Assembly: GCF_000190755.2 (NCBI RefSeq)
Contig: NZ_JH109152.1
Location: 682,001 to 746,000, forward strand
Length of the DNA stretch: 64,000 bases
From: Methylobacter tundripaludum SV96
Lineage (GTDB): Bacteria; Pseudomonadota; Gammaproteobacteria; Methylococcales; Methylomonadaceae
Direction: 5' to 3'
How positions within the stretch are numbered: the stretch's first letter is position 1; each line of letters begins with the position of its first letter. Of the stretch, positions 43,396 to 51,927 are shown piece after piece. The notes under the pieces are model-generated. The model was not told the origin of the DNA, ran no database searches, and saw only the letters and a list, made by a program, of their open reading frames with translations. Both the position numbers and the translations under genes were made by a program.

Positions 43396-43838
43396 AAGAA
43401 TACATTATTAACGCCCCGCAGCTGCAAAGCCTGCAAAAACGGGCAGGGGCTTTATTTGTTTGGGCCGTCTGTTGGGTGATGTGGGTTTATTTGTTGATTC
43501 CCTTGGTTACCTTAAGCAGCTGGGTACTGGGCGATAGAAAGATGATCAACGAAATGCGCTGGTTTGGCGGTTATAAAAGCCTGCTGGAACTGATGCAGAT
43601 TTACGTTGTAACTTTGTTGGTAATGGTTGCGCTATGGTTATGCTGGATAAGTTATCGCAAATTCCGGAGCAGGGCGATGCTTCCGGCAGCTCATAAAATC
43701 GTTAACGACGCAGAGCTGTGCGCGTTTTATCAAGTGAAAGCCGATGAACTGCAACAGTGCCGGAATGTGCCAATGATTACCGTTTATTTTGACGATCATG
43801 GGCATATCGTCCATCTTGATCCGCATATAGATCGATAA
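43392..43838 (+). CDS. pgaD: PgaD-like PNAG synthesis subunit
   Basis: Starting at the ATG at 43392, which overlaps the pgaC stop, the protein has 148 residues. Two membrane helices (WAVCWVMWVYLLIPLVTL ~25-44 and QIYVVTLLVMVALWLCWI ~70-90) are separated by a periplasmic loop. The cytoplasmic tail ends VPMITVYFDDHGHIVHLDP. PgaD supports PgaC activity, and both subunits bind c-di-GMP in E. coli, so the HD-GYP regulator at 18362 could influence this system (inference). It ends the operon. Confidence 0.88.
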   Translation: MKEYIINAPQLQSLQKRAGALFVWAVCWVMWVYLLIPLVTLSSWVLGDRKMINEMRWFGGYKSLLELMQIYVVTLLVMVALWLCWISYRKFRSRAMLPAAHKIVNDAELCAFYQVKADELQQCRNVPMITVYFDDHGHIVHLDPHIDR

Positions 43839-44045
43839 CTCTTAAATATTAGCTATCCAGATTATTTTGTCGCTGTTACTATCATATAAAATGGGTGGCT
43901 AAAAACACGCCTACGGGCTAGGTTCAATAAAAATAATTAAGTAGATGAATTTATGAAGAATATACAAGTTAGGTTTTTATAAGATAATCAATGTTGTATA
44001 TATCTCGTTAGCCTTGTTAGCGAGTTCCGCGTACGGTGCATATAG

Positions 44046-44816
44046 ATGGATGAAGAGATAAAAATAAGATTAAAAGGCGAAGGAATAAGCCCAGGCCTAA
44101 TTCGCTCTAAAGAAATCGCAGAGATTCTTGAATCTGTAGAAGATATGGTTGTGGCAGAAGCTTTGAAAGCTGACCCTACTTTATCTAAGGAGCATATAAT
44201 TGTTGGAATATATGCCATTGAGGATAAAAGTATTGGTTTAAAATTTAAAACAACAATGGCGTCAGTTGTAATTCCTGCCTTTTTAGCTACAGCTGAGGCT
44301 ATAGGAAATGGGGATTTCGATTTACTTACACCGCAAACAGTTAAATCATTGCAAGTTATTTCTAATTTTTCAAAAAAACATACTTGTAATGCAATCTTTG
44401 GGACTGGTGAGAAAATCGAAATAGCGACTATTACACCGAATACTCAAATACCATTTCCAACCTTTATTGAAGGTTGGTCAGAAATAGTTGGAAAGGTTAT
44501 ACGTGTTGGAGGAAAAACACCTAAGGCAATGATTGAACTTACTGATGGAGCAACGATGTATTGTGAAGTGCCGGAGAACATTGCAAAAGAACTTGGACAT
44601 CAGCTTTATTCATTAGCTAGATTTTACGGTCAAGCCAAATGGGATTCAAAGACTCTTGAATTAGAGGAGTTTCAAATAACTTCTGTAGAGGAATTTAAAA
44701 ACATGGATCCTAAGTTAATGTTTAAGGAGTTGGCTAATATATTGGGTGAGCAGTTTACTAACGTTAGAGATGTTGAAGAATATGTTTCACATCTCCGATA
44801 TGAAGGAGATGTGTAA
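44046..44816 (+). CDS. unknown protein paired with a PIN nuclease
   Basis: The 256-residue protein has no signal or membrane segment. Residues 1-110 are mixed (IKIRLKGEGISPGLIRSKEI at the start, LKFKTTMASVVIPAFLATAE in the middle). Residues ~146-215 form a beta-rich block (EIVGKVIRVGGKTPKAMIEL, then GATMYCEVPENIAKELGHQL and ARFYGQAKWDSKTLELEEF) that reads like a small OB-type barrel. No family was recognised with confidence. The DNA is clearly AT-richer than its neighbours. The stop shares one base with the ATG of a PIN-domain gene, so the pair is co-translated. It could be an antitoxin, a nucleic-acid-binding partner or part of a defence module; it is large for a typical VapB-like antitoxin. 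Confidence 0.6.
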   Translation: MDEEIKIRLKGEGISPGLIRSKEIAEILESVEDMVVAEALKADPTLSKEHIIVGIYAIEDKSIGLKFKTTMASVVIPAFLATAEAIGNGDFDLLTPQTVKSLQVISNFSKKHTCNAIFGTGEKIEIATITPNTQIPFPTFIEGWSEIVGKVIRVGGKTPKAMIELTDGATMYCEVPENIAKELGHQLYSLARFYGQAKWDSKTLELEEFQITSVEEFKNMDPKLMFKELANILGEQFTNVRDVEEYVSHLRYEGDV

Positions 44817-45322
44817 TGAAGCTTGTATGTGTTGACAATCATCCGCTTATTTGGGGAATTCGAGAATACGCTGCTGATGGACAAGAGACAATGATTCATA
44901 GAACTAAAGCTTTCTTTGATGATTGTCGCAAAAACAAAATAATAATTATGGTTCCATCTATTGTTGTAGGTGAATTACTCACTGCAATCGAACCTAAACA
45001 CCATCCTTTGATTATTAATTTACTTAAAAATAGTTTTCAAATTCTACCTTATGATACTCAAGCTTCGGCTCTTTTTGCCAAACTATGGAGAGAGAAAAAA
45101 GAATCAGGGCTAGTTGATATTATCAAAGATGAATTGCAAGCAACTAGACAGGAATTAAAAGCAGATTGTATGATTGTTGCAACTGCTATCGCAAAAAACG
45201 CAGCAGTCATTTATAGTCATGACAAAAAACTCAAAAAGTTTGCAAATGGAAATATTGACGTAAGGGAAATACCCCTCCTTCAATATCAAGAAAGTTTGGA
45301 TGTAGAGTTAGAGGAAGGTTAA
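44816..45322 (+). CDS. PIN-domain ribonuclease-like protein
   Basis: The 168-residue protein has the four acidic positions of a PIN domain: D7 (CVDNHPLIW), E53 (VVGELL), D117 (KADCMIVATA) and D136 (SHDKKLKKFA). PIN nucleases cleave RNA with Mg2+; many are VapC-type toxins. An AAGGAG inside the end of the upstream gene lies at good spacing to its ATG. Together with the 256-residue protein it makes a compact AT-rich pair with no other genes, lying between the pga operon and a flavin reductase gene. The pairing suggests toxin plus partner, but the partner does not look like a known VapB. Confidence 0.8.
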   Translation: MKLVCVDNHPLIWGIREYAADGQETMIHRTKAFFDDCRKNKIIIMVPSIVVGELLTAIEPKHHPLIINLLKNSFQILPYDTQASALFAKLWREKKESGLVDIIKDELQATRQELKADCMIVATAIAKNAAVIYSHDKKLKKFANGNIDVREIPLLQYQESLDVELEEG

Positions 45323-45398
45323 CAAGCAGCTACAGAAGTCTTGTAATTGAAATCAAACGCAGCTTATAACGTGTTTACCAAGAAACAAGAGGTGCCTT

Positions 45399-45935
45399 AT
45401 GTCGAAAGAAACCTTTCCACTGTACAAGGTCTACGGTCTGCTTGAGCCGGGGCCGGTTGTACTGGTTTCAACCTCCAGGGAGGGCCGTGCGAACATCATG
45501 ACTATGTCATGGCACACCATGATGGAGTTTGAGCCGCCGCTGGTAGGTTGCGTAATCAGCAATGGGGACTTCACCTTCGATAGTTTGACAGCAAGCAAGG
45601 AATGCGTGATCAACATTCCAACGGTGGAACTGTCAAAACAGGTCGTAGACTGCGGGAACTGCTCAGGTCGAACGGTCGACAAGTTCAAGGAGTTTGGCCT
45701 CACGCCAGTGGCCGCTTCGTGCGTCGATGCGCCGCTTATCGACGAATGCTATGCCAATCTTGAATGCAGGGTCGTCGATGAGAAGATGGTCGCCAAATAC
45801 AATCTCTTTATCCTTGAGGTTGTTACAGCCTGGATTGACCCACGGAAGGAACATCCGCAGACGATTCATCATCTGGGGGAAGGCGCGTTCATGGTTGCCG
45901 GTGAGACGATCCACTTGCCTTCCAAGATGAAATAA
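45399..45935 (+). CDS. flavin reductase-like (flavoredoxin) family protein
   Basis: The 178-residue protein has the flavin reductase-like fold: GPVVLVSTSREGRANIMTMS, where the T-S..G..N..T segment contacts FMN, then PPLVGCVISNGDFTFDSL and ECVINIP. Several cysteines are present (VDCGNCSGRTVDKF). Members are FMN-binding flavoredoxins or reductase components; the electron partner is unknown. An AGAGGTG ribosome site precedes the ATG. Its codon use is GC-richer than the PIN module just upstream, so it belongs to the core chromosome. It converges with ycgN. Confidence 0.85.
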   Translation: MSKETFPLYKVYGLLEPGPVVLVSTSREGRANIMTMSWHTMMEFEPPLVGCVISNGDFTFDSLTASKECVINIPTVELSKQVVDCGNCSGRTVDKFKEFGLTPVAASCVDAPLIDECYANLECRVVDEKMVAKYNLFILEVVTAWIDPRKEHPQTIHHLGEGAFMVAGETIHLPSKMK

Positions 45936-45994
45936 CTTCGCTTAATTGCGCGATCGGTATCTACATAACTGTTTTTCTCATCCCTGTGTTCTGG

Positions 45995-46045
45995 ATTCGC
46001 TTCGCGCTCTAACGGGTCCGGCAATCCCTGCCGGAATGACGACGA
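45995..46045. repeat. dispersed hairpin between convergent genes
   Basis: CCGGCA (46018-46023) pairs with TGCCGG (46029-46034) inside TCCGGCAATCCCTGCCGGAA, preceded by a GGATTCGCTTCGCG segment. It lies between the convergent flavin reductase and ycgN genes and resembles GGCAATCCCTGCC-type dispersed repeats. Confidence 0.65.
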
Positions 46046-46056
46046 TTTGTGAAACA

Positions 46057-46485
46057 TTACTCCAACCATTCGATAATGTGGTCTTCCAGGTCATCGATTT
46101 CAGATTCTTTCATCGCATAGCTGCTGATTGAAACACCGGCATCCTGAACACTTTCGGCGCTTTTTGATAGCAGGGGATGCCAGGATGGCAGATCTTCGCC
46201 ATCGCTCAATAACCGGTAAGCGCAGGTTGCTGGCAGCCAGTTGTATTCGGCAAAGTCGTGCTGTTTTAAGTCCAGGCATTCGGGGACTAATTGGGTGCGT
46301 TCGGTATAACGGGTGCAGCGACAAGTATCCAGATCGATCAGGTTGCAGACGACGCTGGTAAAGTAGATGTCGCCGGTGTCTTCGTCTTCCAGTTTGTGCA
46401 GGCAGCATTTGCCGCAGTTATCGCATAATGACTCCCATTCTTCGGTGGTCATTTCAGATAGTTTCTTGGTTTCCCAAAAGTTCAT
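46057..46485 (-). CDS. ycgN: YcgN family cysteine-cluster protein (UPF0260)
   Basis: The 142-residue cytoplasmic protein starts MNFWETKKLSEMTTEEWESL and carries a conserved cysteine set: CDNCGKCC, then VVCNLIDLDTCRC, PECLDL and ATCAYRLL, likely an Fe-S or zinc site. WHPLLSKSAESVQDAGVSIS is also typical of the family. Its function is unknown. It is separated by about 40 bases from the PHP-domain gene upstream on the same strand. Confidence 0.93.
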   Translation of the reverse strand: MNFWETKKLSEMTTEEWESLCDNCGKCCLHKLEDEDTGDIYFTSVVCNLIDLDTCRCTRYTERTQLVPECLDLKQHDFAEYNWLPATCAYRLLSDGEDLPSWHPLLSKSAESVQDAGVSISSYAMKESEIDDLEDHIIEWLE

Positions 46486-46525
46486 AGGATAGCTCTCATT
46501 AACAGGCTGGGGTTACGGTTGGACA

Positions 46526-47359
46526 TTAATTAAGCAGATCCCATACCGGTTTTATTTTCTCGGGTAAAGGTGCAAGTCGGCCTAATTCCACCCATGGATT
46601 GGCCGGGTTGTGAAAGTCGGAACCAACTGAACCGGCCAGTTCAAAGCGCGTTGCGTAACCGGCAACCAGTTTTATTTCGTCGCTATTATACCGACCCGTT
46701 ACGACTTCTATGCCTTGGCCTCCGGCTTCCTTGAATGCGGCTAACAGCCGTTTCATCCAACTGGCGGTCAGTTTGTAGCGCAAAGGGTGCGCCAATACCG
46801 CAACGCCGCCGGACCCCGTAATCCAGTTTATTGCCAGCTCCATGTCAGACCAGGTCGTAGGAACAAAAGCGGCTTTTCCGGCGCCAAGATAGCGGTCGAA
46901 CGCTTCCTGCTGGGTGGAGACATGGAATTGCGAAAGCAGGAAGTCGGCGAAATGGGTGCGGGTGATCATACCTTCTCCGGCGGCTTTTTTGACGGCTTCC
47001 AGCGCGCCGGGAATACGTTTTTTTTCCAGCTTATCGGCGATTTTTTCGGCGCGTTCGGTACGCATGGTTTGCAGGTTGCGGGTGGCCTCGGCAAGCGGCG
47101 GATAGGCAGGATCAATACCCAACCCGACAATGTGAAAGCATTTATTCTGCCAGCTGGTTGACAGCTCTATGCCGGGTATTAATTTGATGCCTGCAGCGTC
47201 TGCCGCGGCTTGGGCTTCGTTGAGTCCCGAGACGGTATCGTGATCGGTTAAAGCCAGCGAGGTGACGCCGCATCCATGGGCGCGCTGCACGACTGCCGTG
47301 GGCGATAATGCGCCGTCGGAAGCGGTGGAGTGGCAGTGTAGGTCGTAGTTTTCAGTCAT
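46526..47359 (-). CDS. PHP-domain nuclease (YciV / RNase AM type)
   Basis: The 277-residue protein starts YDLHCHSTASDGALSP, the first metal motif of the PHP family, followed by ALTDHDTVSGL, IPGIELST and, near the end, GSDFHNPANPW. These are the ligands of a trinuclear metal site. Homologues in E. coli (YciV, also called RNase AM or Rnm) degrade short RNAs 5' to 3' and hydrolyse 3',5'-bisphosphate nucleotides. The gene lies between the ABC exporter and ycgN. Confidence 0.9.
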   Translation of the reverse strand: MTENYDLHCHSTASDGALSPTAVVQRAHGCGVTSLALTDHDTVSGLNEAQAAADAAGIKLIPGIELSTSWQNKCFHIVGLGIDPAYPPLAEATRNLQTMRTERAEKIADKLEKKRIPGALEAVKKAAGEGMITRTHFADFLLSQFHVSTQQEAFDRYLGAGKAAFVPTTWSDMELAINWITGSGGVAVLAHPLRYKLTASWMKRLLAAFKEAGGQGIEVVTGRYNSDEIKLVAGYATRFELAGSVGSDFHNPANPWVELGRLAPLPEKIKPVWDLLN

Positions 47360-47434
47360 AGGTTTTCTAGGTTAAGGGGGCAAGGTTAAAGGCGGCTTAA
47401 GGGAGTTGATTTGTCCTTACACCTTTCACCTGTC

Positions 47435-49288
47435 TCACTGATACTCGCCGTAAAGTTTTGCATAAAGGCCGTTTTGGCTGAGTAGGGTTTCATGTTGTCC
47501 GTGTTCGCAGATTTGACCTTGTTCAAAAACATAAACGTGATCGGCTTGTTTAACGGCGCTCAGGCGATGGGCGATAATGATGGTGGTGCGGCCTTTTAAA
47601 AATTCCGCCATCGCTTGATGCAGTTTGTGCTCTGTTTCGCTGTCCAGCGCTGAGGTGGCCTCATCCAGTATAACCACTTTGGGATCGGCGACGATCATTC
47701 TGGCAATGGCCATGCGTTGCCGCTGACCGCCTGAAAGCCTCATGCCCTGCCGGCCGACGATGGTGTCCAGTCCTTTGTCCAGATCCTTCACGACATCGTT
47801 TAATTGCGCGATAGCCAGTGCATTCCATAATACGGCATCGGTAGCCGGTTTACCCAGGGTCAGGTTGGCGCGGATAGTGTCGTTAAACAGGACGGGATGT
47901 TGTAGCACGGTGACGACGTTTTCCCTGACCACTTCGAGGCCGATGCGGTCAATGGGGACCTCGTCGAAATAAATCTGGCCTTGGTCGGGCGGGTAGAGGC
48001 CGATCAGGGTTTGTATCAAGGTCGATTTGCCGCCGCCGCTGGCGCCAACCAGGGCAACCTTTTCGCCAGCCTTGATTTTTAACTGGATGCCGTCGAGTAT
48101 TTTTTCATGCCGGTCTGTCCTGCCCGGCACCCTGCGGGTAAATGCCAATTCGCTCCCGGCGAATTGGTCATCGCTGTAGCTAAAATGCAGATTTTCTACG
48201 CGTAAAGAGACGGTTTTTTTATTTAAAAACGGGTTTTCAAGGTGAGGGTAATGCGGTTCTTGTTTCAGCGCATTAAGGCGGTTGATGCGGGTCAACGCGG
48301 CTTTGGCGGCATAAAAGGCGTATTGGATACTCAGGATTTCCTGCACCGGAGCCATCATGAACCACAGATAACCGAACACCGCCAGCATTTGCCCGATGCT
48401 GAGATCGGAATAAAACACCATCAGCATCGCGCAGGCGCGAAATACGTCAAAGCCGAACAGGAATACCAGAAAACTCAAACGCGTTGCCGCATCGCTTTTC
48501 CAGGCGAAAGCGGTCGAAAAATCCCTAACCGACCGGGCCGATTCGATCAGCTGCTGGCAATAATGTTTCTCGCGATTGCTGGCGCGTATTTGATGGATGG
48601 CTTCCAGCGTTTCAGTCAAGGATTGCTGGAAAACTTCATACGCTGAGTTTTCTCTGGATTTAAGGTCTTTGACGCGAGAGCCGATCACTCGGGTGAAATA
48701 AATAACCACGGGATTTAGCAGCAGGATAAATAAACCCAGCTGCCAGTGCATCCATAATAAAATAACCGCTGTGCCGATAATGGTCAGGCCGGATACCAGC
48801 AGCTTGCTGACGGTAGTGCCGATAAAGGTGTCAATCGTATCAAGGTCTTTGACCAGATGGGTTACCACCGTGCCGGTGCCCAGGCTTTCATATTCGGACA
48901 TCGAAATGTTTTGCAAATGCCCGATCAGGTTAGTGCGGATGCGGAACACAATATCCTTGGCAATGCAGGAAAATTGCCGGGACTGAATGATGTTGAAAAT
49001 GATCGCAATAATGCGCAGGACGACGCTGATCAGCAAAATAACGCTGATGTAAAGAATGGGAATTTGCCAGCTTACCGGGAACAGCAGGTTGACGGTTTTA
49101 ATGATAATGCCGGGTTTATGCAACAGCACTTCATCGACCAACAGCGGCATCAGCAACGGCACCGGAACGCTGGCAATGGTTGCCAGAATGGCGATAAAAT
49201 GAGAGGCAATCAGTTCTTTTTTGTGTTCTAAAGCAATTTGGTAGATAGTGTTCCAACTGTAAGGTTGGGTAGCCTGTTTTGATTGCAC
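47435..49288 (-). CDS. ABC exporter half-transporter (MsbA-like) with an inserted linker
   Basis: The 617-residue protein fuses a six-helix exporter membrane domain (~25-330) to an ATPase domain (~355-617): Walker A GASGGGKST, signature LSGGQRQR, Walker B VVILDEATSALD and the H-loop IIIAHRLS. The substrate is unknown; lipid or peptide export is typical. Between the A-loop tyrosine (HFSYSD) and the next strand (ILDGIQL) there is an extra stretch of about 20 residues (AGSELAFTRRVPGRTDRHEK). It is encoded by three palindromes at 48109-48168, apparently a repeat element carried in frame. The rest of the ATPase is intact, so the protein may still work. Confidence 0.88.
   Translation of the reverse strand: MQSKQATQPYSWNTIYQIALEHKKELIASHFIAILATIASVPVPLLMPLLVDEVLLHKPGIIIKTVNLLFPVSWQIPILYISVILLISVVLRIIAIIFNIIQSRQFSCIAKDIVFRIRTNLIGHLQNISMSEYESLGTGTVVTHLVKDLDTIDTFIGTTVSKLLVSGLTIIGTAVILLWMHWQLGLFILLLNPVVIYFTRVIGSRVKDLKSRENSAYEVFQQSLTETLEAIHQIRASNREKHYCQQLIESARSVRDFSTAFAWKSDAATRLSFLVFLFGFDVFRACAMLMVFYSDLSIGQMLAVFGYLWFMMAPVQEILSIQYAFYAAKAALTRINRLNALKQEPHYPHLENPFLNKKTVSLRVENLHFSYSDDQFAGSELAFTRRVPGRTDRHEKILDGIQLKIKAGEKVALVGASGGGKSTLIQTLIGLYPPDQGQIYFDEVPIDRIGLEVVRENVVTVLQHPVLFNDTIRANLTLGKPATDAVLWNALAIAQLNDVVKDLDKGLDTIVGRQGMRLSGGQRQRMAIARMIVADPKVVILDEATSALDSETEHKLHQAMAEFLKGRTTIIIAHRLSAVKQADHVYVFEQGQICEHGQHETLLSQNGLYAKLYGEYQ
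48109..48168. repeat. three palindromes inside the ABC transporter gene
   Basis: TGCCGG...CCGGCA (48109-48130), ACCCTGCGGGT (48130-48140) and CCAATTCGCTCCCGGCGAAT with its final TGG (48146-48168) follow one another. Together they encode the extra residues in the ATPase domain without breaking the frame. Confidence 0.8.
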
Positions 49289-49371
49289 GGGATTAGATAG
49301 GGATGTTTGTACGAGCGCTTGATTATATCTGTCTGAAACATCTTTAGGAATATATTTACTGTGAGTGAAAT

Positions 49372-51318
49372 ATGAAACACCTGCGTGGAAAACTGTTGTT
49401 GTGTCTGGTGCTTTTTTCCGGTGCAGTACTTGGCAATACTCTGAGCCAGCAAAGAAATGACTTTTTGCAGGCGGAAAAACTGCTTGCGCAGGGCAATAAT
49501 GCTGCGATCTTGGACATCAGCGCCGCCGCCTTGATCGATTACCCCCTATATCCCTATCTGCAATACCAGTGGCTGAAAGATAATTTACAGCAAGCCGACC
49601 GGGTTCTGGCTTTTTTAGCAGCCCATAAAGAGACCCGTTATGCCGGATTATTGAGGTCTAAGTGGCTGGATTATCTGGCTAAAAATGAGCGTTGGAACGA
49701 TTTTATCCGGCATTATGAAGCAACTGAAAATACTGCGCTTGAATGTCAGTACAATCTGGCAATCTATAACACGGGCAATCAACAGCAGGCATTAAATGCA
49801 GCCAAACGCTTGTGGGTTACCGGGGATTCGCTGCCGGAAGAATGCGATCCGCTGTTGTCGGTATTGATGATGTCGCCCGGCTTTACGCCGGAACTGATTT
49901 GGCAGCGATTTGAGTTGGCCTTGAATAAAGATAATGTCTCGGTGGCCGAATACGTGCGCCGTTCGTTGAGTAGTGCAGATCAGAATGTTGCCGATGTATG
50001 GTTACGAGTTCACCAAAACCCTGCGTTAATCGAAAATAGCGGCTTTTTGAGTCCGCAAATGGGGCGGCTTTTCGCCCATGGCGTTGATCGGTTGGCAAAG
50101 TCCGATTTGAGTCTGGCTGTTAAGCTTTGGGACGACAGAAAACACGCTTTCCAGATAGATGACCAAACCGTCCGGCAGCTGGATCGCAGTCTCGCGATCG
50201 GCTTGGCACGCAGCCGAAAACCGGACGCTTATTATCGCCTTAGTCAATTGCCTGTTGTCGATGTGGAAGTCAATGAATGGAAAGTCAGGGCGGCTTTGCT
50301 GGAACAAAACTGGCAGCATGTTGCCGAGGCGCTGGCGGGTTTGACGGCTCAGGAACGGCAGGATCCTAAATGGCAATACTGGCTGGCCAGGTCGCTGGAT
50401 CAAGCCGGAAACTCTTTGCAATCGCAGGATGTCTACACCAAGCTCGCTGAAGACCGGAGTTTTTACGGGTTCCTGGCCGCCGACAATGTTCATAAGCCTT
50501 ATCAATTTTCCAACAAACCGGTTTTTCTGGCGGAAAATGAACTCGAAAAGCTGGCCAATGAAACTGATTTTAAAGTGGTTCGGGAGCTTAATTTACTGAA
50601 CAGAGACGCGGAGGCCGAACGGCAATGGTGGTATGCGGTAAAAAAACTGAGCAAGGAGCGGCGCATGATCGCTGCCAAATTGGCTCAGCAATGGCACAAG
50701 GATCAAATCGCGATTGCTACGTTGGTTAAAGCCGATTATTGGGACGATCTGGCGTTGCGATTTCCCGTTTATTATTCGAGTCAGGTTCATAATAACGCCT
50801 ACTTGCATAATCTCGATCCGGCCATTGTTTTCGGCCTGATTCGGCAGGAAAGCATCTTCAATAAGGATGCCGAGTCAGCCGTTGGCGCGCGCGGCTTAAT
50901 GCAGGTCATGCCCAGGACGGGGATGCAGATAGCCCGTGATTTAAAGGAAAAATGGCAGTCGGACAACAGTCTGTTTAATCCTGATGTTAATGTCAGGTAC
51001 GGCGCTTTTTATTATAAGCAGCTGCTAAAACAGTTTCATGGGCACTTTGCATTGGCAATTGCCGCTTATAATGCGGGCTCCGGGCGGGTGTCAAAATGGT
51101 TGCCGAGTGTTGCGTCCATGCCGGCAGATATTTGGATAGAAACTATCCCGTTTAAAGAAACCAGGAAATATGTCACTTCTGTGCTTTCTTACGCCATTAT
51201 TTATCAGCAACTCATACTCGGTAATTGCACCATGCATGACTCTACCTCTTGCATCCCTGCAGTCGAAAAAAAGGGCTTGAAGATGAAGGAATTGATGCTT
51301 GATGTATTGCCCGGCTAA
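49372..51318 (+). CDS. slt: soluble lytic murein transglycosylase
   Basis: The 648-residue periplasmic protein has a signal peptide (LLLCLVLFSGAVLG) and the long alpha-superhelical U-domain (~25-450). The C-terminal SLT domain (~475-620) carries catalytic E493-like E in GLIRQESIFNKDAES, GARGLMQVMPRT and AIAAYNAGSGRVSKW. It cleaves the MurNAc-GlcNAc bond of peptidoglycan to give 1,6-anhydro products. The gene diverges from the ABC exporter and precedes fabA by 82 bases. Confidence 0.94.
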   Translation: MKHLRGKLLLCLVLFSGAVLGNTLSQQRNDFLQAEKLLAQGNNAAILDISAAALIDYPLYPYLQYQWLKDNLQQADRVLAFLAAHKETRYAGLLRSKWLDYLAKNERWNDFIRHYEATENTALECQYNLAIYNTGNQQQALNAAKRLWVTGDSLPEECDPLLSVLMMSPGFTPELIWQRFELALNKDNVSVAEYVRRSLSSADQNVADVWLRVHQNPALIENSGFLSPQMGRLFAHGVDRLAKSDLSLAVKLWDDRKHAFQIDDQTVRQLDRSLAIGLARSRKPDAYYRLSQLPVVDVEVNEWKVRAALLEQNWQHVAEALAGLTAQERQDPKWQYWLARSLDQAGNSLQSQDVYTKLAEDRSFYGFLAADNVHKPYQFSNKPVFLAENELEKLANETDFKVVRELNLLNRDAEAERQWWYAVKKLSKERRMIAAKLAQQWHKDQIAIATLVKADYWDDLALRFPVYYSSQVHNNAYLHNLDPAIVFGLIRQESIFNKDAESAVGARGLMQVMPRTGMQIARDLKEKWQSDNSLFNPDVNVRYGAFYYKQLLKQFHGHFALAIAAYNAGSGRVSKWLPSVASMPADIWIETIPFKETRKYVTSVLSYAIIYQQLILGNCTMHDSTSCIPAVEKKGLKMKELMLDVLPG

Positions 51319-51400
51319 AATTTGAGCTGATTTTTTTTGATGGCTGTTAGATAATGCACAGTTTAGAATAATAATAATTACGTTAAGGTATATAAAGAGT

Positions 51401-51916
51401 ATGGGGAAACAGCACAGTTTTACGCGCGAAGAATTGTTGAAGTCCGGCAGGGGAGAACTGTACGGGCCGAAAAATGCGCAATTGCCTCTACCGAATATGT
51501 TAATGATGGATCGTATTACCCTTATTACCGATGAAGGTGGTGCATACGGAAAGGGCGAAATCATTGCTGAGCTGGATATAACGCCTGATTTATGGTTTTT
51601 TGACTGTCATTTTCAAGGCGATCCTGTGATGCCCGGTTGTTTGGGGCTGGATGCGATGTGGCAGTTGGTCGGCTTCTTTTTGTGCTGGATGGGCGGTCCC
51701 GGTAAAGGACGCGCCTTGGGTGTGGGTGAAGTTAAATTTACCGGACAAGTGTTGCCTACGGCCAAGAAAGTGACTTATCGGGTCAATTTAAAAAGAGTAA
51801 TTATGCGGAAGTTGGTTATGGGTATCGCTGACGCCACCATGGAAGTCGATGGCAAAGTGATTTATGAGGCTACCGATTTGCGGGTTGGTTTATTTACTTC
51901 CACCGAAGATTTTTAG
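51401..51916 (+). CDS. fabA: 3-hydroxydecanoyl-ACP dehydratase/isomerase
   Basis: The 171-residue hot-dog-fold enzyme has catalytic H70 ([15 protein letters not shown]) and D84 (GLDAMWQ), at the same positions as E. coli FabA. It dehydrates 3-hydroxydecanoyl-ACP and isomerises the trans-2 product to cis-3, starting unsaturated fatty acid synthesis. fabB follows after 11 bases, forming the usual unsaturated-fatty-acid pair. No FadR or FabR operator was recognised upstream. Confidence 0.97.
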   Translation: MGKQHSFTREELLKSGRGELYGPKNAQLPLPNMLMMDRITLITDEGGAYGKGEIIAELDITPDLWFFDCHFQGDPVMPGCLGLDAMWQLVGFFLCWMGGPGKGRALGVGEVKFTGQVLPTAKKVTYRVNLKRVIMRKLVMGIADATMEVDGKVIYEATDLRVGLFTSTEDF

Positions 51917-51927
51917 AGGCGTTAACA

